NCBI RefSeq assembly: GCF_964355755.1
Contig: NC_092675.1
Span: 19,852,912 to 19,916,911 of the forward strand
Direction of reading: 5' to 3'
DNA from: Antedon mediterranea
Lineage: Eukaryota > Echinodermata > Crinoidea > Comatulida > Antedonidae
Length of the DNA stretch: 64,000 bases
Shown here: piece by piece, positions 39,801 through 45,800 of the stretch
Layout of the letters: every line of letters starts with the position of its first letter
How positions within the stretch are numbered: position 1 is the first letter of the stretch
Made by a program: the position numbers and the translations under genes
Notes under the pieces: generated by a model
Seen by the model: the letters and a program-made list of their open reading frames with translations, nothing else
Told to the model about the DNA's origin: nothing
Databases searched by the model: none

Positions 39801-42800
39801 TTAACATTCTCGGCGTGGTACGGCGGAACAGCACTAGTCCTCAGTTGTACGCACGCGCAACAGAGATCAAATTGATACGCCCTCATCTTTCAGTATTTTT
39901 ATTGGACTAGTGCTGTTCCGCCGTACCACGCCATGCAATACCATGAAAGCCCCAGTGGTCTAATGGTTAGGACATCTGCATATCAAGCAGGCGGTCCGAG
40001 TTCGAGTCTCGGTTGGGGCGACTTTTTCTCATTCTCACAGATTTCCTCATCTTTATCGTTTCAAACTATAAATATATATATACTTTTTTTTTTAAATTAG
40101 AGTAACTAGATGGTACGCTCGCTTCGCTCGCGTACCATCTAGGTCGTGCCCACAGATGGTTCTCGAATACATAATAATTTCAGCGTTAAAAAACTGGCGA
40201 TTTCAAATGTACGTAGGCCTACCGCAGGACAATAATACATGTCGTGTACAGGAACGAATAAATAGACACTGTGATTTATGTACTCAACTAAAATTAGCAC
40301 CCTATTACTTCCGAAAGAGAAACTTGTCACAAAATAAGACCAATTGTTTAAGTCAAATTTAAACAAACTTAATTTGTGTTTTGTATGTAACATTAGGGTT
40401 GAGGGATGGGGAAGAGGATGGGTGCAAAGAGGAACAATGTTAAAATATATTCTTTATCCATTTAGTAACGAAATATTAATTGCTTTCATGTTTTACAAAT
40501 AATATACCACTAAACACAGTAAAACATTGCGATGTAATACTTTGTTGAAACTATCACCGTCCTAGTCGATTGAAATAGTACAGCACATGTAACGATACAT
40601 CACTACGACGTGTATATGTTTATATAATGTAAAACAATTTGTGAAAACCACCTCTATTCGGGGAAAATCATAAATTCGATTTAATCGTCAATAAATATTA
40701 AATTATCTAACTCAACTTAATTAGTAGGCCTAATGGTTTTCAATTGTTTCTTAGAGCCAATTCATACTTAAGTTGGTTCCTACCCTACCCACCAAAGTTG
40801 TTCTGCGTTTAGGGCATGTGATGTACCGTAGGCCTATTCTCTACTGGTTTTACAACGCTACTCATGCCAGTGAGGGAAAGGTGATGATGTGGGTGGTTTA
40901 ACTGCAATAATAAAGATTTGTACATAATATACGGCGAGTGAAAACGCTAGCTCATTATCCGTTTAAAAAAAATTATATCCAACCTCTGCAGCACAGATTG
41001 AAAACAAAAATGGATCGAATTTCGAGTATACAGTACTGTACTTGCCTTTACGACGCCTGAGGGAATCGACACTTGTGAAACAGAGATTGGAATGTTCCAT
41101 TCATCGCAAATCAATACATTTGTATAATCGTATATTAAATCTATCAAAATAGTATTTTTTTAAGAAAATCGGCCTGTCTTCAACATTATGATGCTGTACT
41201 CTAGCTGTTCAACCAGTTTTCAGCTATTAAAAACAATTATCGTAGGAGGAGATAGGAAAATGCGAAGCCTCCTCGTATTTTTGTGGCGGGTATTTTTCAA
41301 GATGGACATCCATTAGACAGTGTATACCACGATCGGAAAACACCCCTATTTGGGGCAAATCGTTGAACCTAAATTCGTTTTAATCGTCAATAACTAATTA
41401 CCTAACTCAATTTAATTAGTAAACAGGGTTACATCAGATGGTTAAAATCAGTACCGAAAGTACGAACCAACTTTATATACCATCGAGTAGAAATTCTAGA
41501 AATAAACCGAGATTTACCGAATTTTGCCCTTACGTAAATTTATATATAGATACTTTATTTGTACTGTTCTCGATAAGTTTCCATTTTTAATAATAAAAAT
41601 CCTAAGCGTTAGATAGAATTAACTAACTCTTGAGCTACCACCCACACAAACACTGGTACACTAAATACACACAATTTATTCTAGTCAAGCAACATGTGCA
41701 ATTTTCCATAATAATAATAACAATAGTCTCCACAAATCGATAACAATTTTATACATAATCATTAATATAAATTATAATGTGCTATCAAATTGTTGTGTCT
41801 GTTGAAAATAAATGTCTGATCTTTACAGTCTAATTACTCCCACCCCCTGCTTTGAAAATGACATTATGCAGATGACGCTGCCAACCACAACGATGACAAT
41901 AAATGACACAATACACAGGCTGTCAACTGGCCGTAGCAATCAGCAATAATCAGATCAATGGAACAAACAATACATACGAATGCAAGATCAATGATATCAA
42001 TACCTATTTTATATTATAGTTTTATGACTCAAGGTTGATATAATATTCTATAGAAAAGAAAAGGGTGGTGTCAAGCGACGACAAATGATAATAATTGAAA
42101 ATCGACAGTATTTTCAAGGATCAGAATGTGATGTATAAATTGTGCAATAATTAAATGACAACTTGACCAAGGACCATACTTTAACAACGTATTAGGGATG
42201 TACATAGGATTTTAGAACCATCCCGAGATTAAGGATATCGCCGCACTCCCTCGCTATACAGCCTTCGTCGTAAATTGATGTGACGTCAAAGGTGCATCAC
42301 AAAATTTACGTCATAAGTTTTTTTGGCAAAGTCTGGCAAATCGCGAAAATATCTAGGAAACACCCTTTGTAAATAAATCGTAAAAAATATAAATGTTGAT
42401 TTTGCTTATTGTTTCTTTTGCTTATCTGGACTCATTAAGTAGATTTTGCAATGCACCTGTGACGTCACAGCAATTTACGGCGACGATCAGCGGCGATTTC
42501 CTTAATCTCGCGATTGTTCTGTTCATATGTACATCCCTAATACGTTGTAAAAATATGGTCCTCGGTCAATTTGTCCTTTAATGTTCTTATATTAACATAC
42601 TGTTATTAATAATACCGTTGATTCAACCTAAAAAAATGTTTTCTTCAAATTTTCACAAGTATATTTTACATTTGTCATTATTTTATTTATATTGTTTGTG
42701 ATACCAATGCTGTGTAACTGACAGTCCCATCATTTTTTTACCGTAAAACCTAAATATACAATTTTTTTTAATAAGGATGGTTTTGAAAATATATAAGTAA

Positions 42801-45800
42801 TTAGGTTATATGCATGATATGCATATAACCTCTTGATTCTGTCAAAATCTTTATTTATTTATTTATTTATTTATTCTTTCCTTAGCACTATTTTGTCCGT
42901 GCATTATCTTGGCATCAGTTTAATCTAGCTAAGTCAAGTTTTCAGAGTATATTCCTCATGGCCAGGAATCGATGTGGTTATATTTTCACGATGCGTAATC
43001 AAAAATTACGCGGTCTACGCGCGATTTTACGAAATCACGTTTGTAATCATATCTTCACAAGCATGAATCACAATTAAACAAAATTTGGTACTCATAAATT
43101 TCAGGTCATATTTCATCATATGGCAATGAAATTACGTGCGTAGCGCATATAACGCTTGCGTACGCGCGCTTAAAATGTTCAAAATTGTCAAAATTTATTT
43201 TCGATGAAATTAGAGTACGTTTCAGGCAATTTTAAGCGTTTAAAAAAATGCCATGAGTGCGCAGATTTTTGCACGCGCACTGCGCGTTAAACGTTAATGC
43301 GCACTCTTTTTGCCCGATTTCTGTTTTACAATCTTTCTTTAATAATATCATCATATTTGATTCAGGTTTCAACTCGAAATTGCGTTATACGAGCACGTCA
43401 AAAGTGACTGGCTACGCACGTATAAGTTAACAAAATGGTGAAAATATGCTAAATTTTAAAATTAATATATATCGTCAGAATGCAGGGGAACACCTATTTT
43501 TTATTTCATTTTCTTGAAGTGTATGTATCATATGTATGATTTATTATCAAATAAAGAGAACTAAAGTTGATTAAGTCATCATTAATTGCATATTAAATTT
43601 TAAAAAAATAATTTCGACAATCAAACAAATTATGACATTTTCTTATGCCAAAATAACAAACTTAACATTAACTTTCTTCCTTCAAAAATTCATATATTAA
43701 AGTTAAAAGTATGTAGTTTGACAGTGCATCATTTGTATACATTTTAAAGATGTCATCATAGTAAAAAATTATAATTCATTTCGGTATGTAATAATCTATT
43801 TGCATCAAAGTGGTTACTGCATAGTAAATACACGGAGGAATTTGTCTACAACTTTTAGTCAGTTGTGTACGGCTCGGTGGTCTGTGCTCGTGTCTATGGC
43901 ATTCAAGGTACCGAGATCGAGTCTCACCTTGGGAAACGAAATAAGATTTTTTTTTTTTATTATCCGTATTGTTTGTTCAAATTTATTTCTTAGTGTATAG
44001 ATTATACACATGATTTATAATGAAATCTAGATAAAAATTAACTTATGTCTTTATTATTATGTAACAACAAATGTGGTTTATGACATTATACGCATATGGA
44101 TCTTTGATCGGATTGTGATACTGGCTATGGTGTTCGCGTTAGCAAGGTCCTATCATATATTATAAATAATTAAAGATTCTGAGAAAATCAATCAATCAAT
44201 ATATCTTTTAAAAATCAATTATCTTGATTTAAATCAATGCATATAACCTATAATTCGTCATAGTGACGAATTAAATCTAGTTGTTTATTTGGTATTATAG
44301 ATTTGATACGAACATTAAAATGTGCCATATCTTTTTAATGCAAATGTTGTGAATGGGATTAGTACAATATATATGCATACTTCTTATAGAAATTATATTG
44401 TACACAATCAAAATATTCAGGAAAAATATTTAACATTTTATTTGGTTAATTAATATTAATAATAGGGAGGTTTCGCAACCTTACGAATACGATAACGAAA
44501 ACGGATACATCATACATTTGTGAAACTTTTGAGCTGATCCCCATTTCATATTCGTAAAGCGTATTCGTGTTGACGAATATCACCAGTCATATTCGTAACT
44601 ACAAAACGAGTATAGTTTTTGATCTATTTTGCACATTTTGCATTTGAATCAGGAATGATTCATGATTATAATATAATTATAGATTTATTGAAAATAATTT
44701 ACTAAAGTTATTTTACTAAAATGCCAAGTCAATTTTGATAAATAGCAGTTTATAAAGTCCTCCCTCGCTTTGATGTTACGCTAGGCCTAGGCAGCCAAGC
44801 ACCAAGCAACACGTACCTGCGCTTCGCTCAAATTTACCGCAGTCATATTTTGGACGCGCCTCAATATTTCGTTGCCATGCGAAACAGATTTTTTTATGGC
44901 TTACGAAAACGAATATGTGTACCGGACGTATCCGTTTTCGTTATCGTATTCGTAAGATTGCGAAACCTCTCTAATAACTTTAATATACAGTTTAGTGACA
45001 TCTATTCTGTTGAACATCAGCTTTTCATTGCAGACTAGTAAGATAAAAGCATTTTTTAGAATACTCGTACTTGTATACTAAGGATTTGTTGGTATTTTTA
45101 AAGATATTACGGTATTATATTATTACGAAAAAAAGTGGGTACTGTAGTCTTGTTTTGGGATTATACTGTTATTACACAGGGTGGGATATACAACATTCTG
45201 AATTAATTGCAATATTTTCTAAGTGTGCAATAACAGTGATTAGTAGAATGTTTTAAGACCTTCCATTGTTCCCACTAGGCAGTGCCATTATACCACACTA
45301 ATGAAAGTAATAATGAGTGAATTGAATAGGACTACTCTGTAGGTTGAAATCCAATTAAGATTCCTTTTATCGAGGATGTGGTTTGCATATAAGAACATCC
45401 TTCTTCAAGTAACCAAGGACACGATTCTTGTAGAATACGTAATTAAAATAATATATTAAATTGTTGGTAATAAAATTACTGGAAACCTTCCACTTAATTT
45501 TTTAATTTACCCTTCAATGTGTAGATGGGTTGAGTAAAAGTGCTCATTTTCTAAGGCCAGGGACCAGAGTTTAAAGCCAACAGTAACAAATTTTGGGTTT
45601 TTTGTAACAAAATTCAATTTGCTTCCTGCTGCATTTATACAGCATCTTTGTCTCTACGACTACTGTACATTATTATATGACTTCTTGTCCTCTAGGTCAG
45701 TTAATAGGGACCTCGAGCATCAGGAGGGAATCGTTGGATGACGGCAATTCCCACTAAGCCCCGCCTACTTTTAGACTGCGCATACCCCAATCTCCAGTCC

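Larger units (their letters stand above)
39645..40066. mobile_element. Inverted-repeat (foldback) element with a tRNA-like gene in each arm
   Basis: The left arm (39645-39841) and right arm (39904-40066) are near-identical inverted copies. Reading outward they share a GGCGTGGTACGGCGGAACAG block, CAATACCATGAAAG, the 71-nt tRNA-like gene, TTTTTCTCATTCTCACAG and a GATGAGGAA block. The left arm has about 35 extra bases between the tRNA and the inner block. The spacer is 39842-39903. Confidence 0.85.
42803..44280 (+). mobile_element. Putative non-autonomous Helitron-like element
   Basis: The 3' end has a 10-bp hairpin (44251-44260 with 44264-44273, loop TAG), then AAAT and CTAG (44277-44280), then T: the Helitron 3' signature. 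The left boundary is proposed at a 13-bp palindrome, AGGTTATATGCAT (42803-42815) with its complement at 42819-42831. The right arm of that palindrome recurs exactly at 44237-44249, close to the 3' hairpin. The interior has no ORF worth naming, a TTTA run at 42851-42875, a CpG-rich part (42980-43430) and a tRNA-like segment near 43862. Confidence 0.45.
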
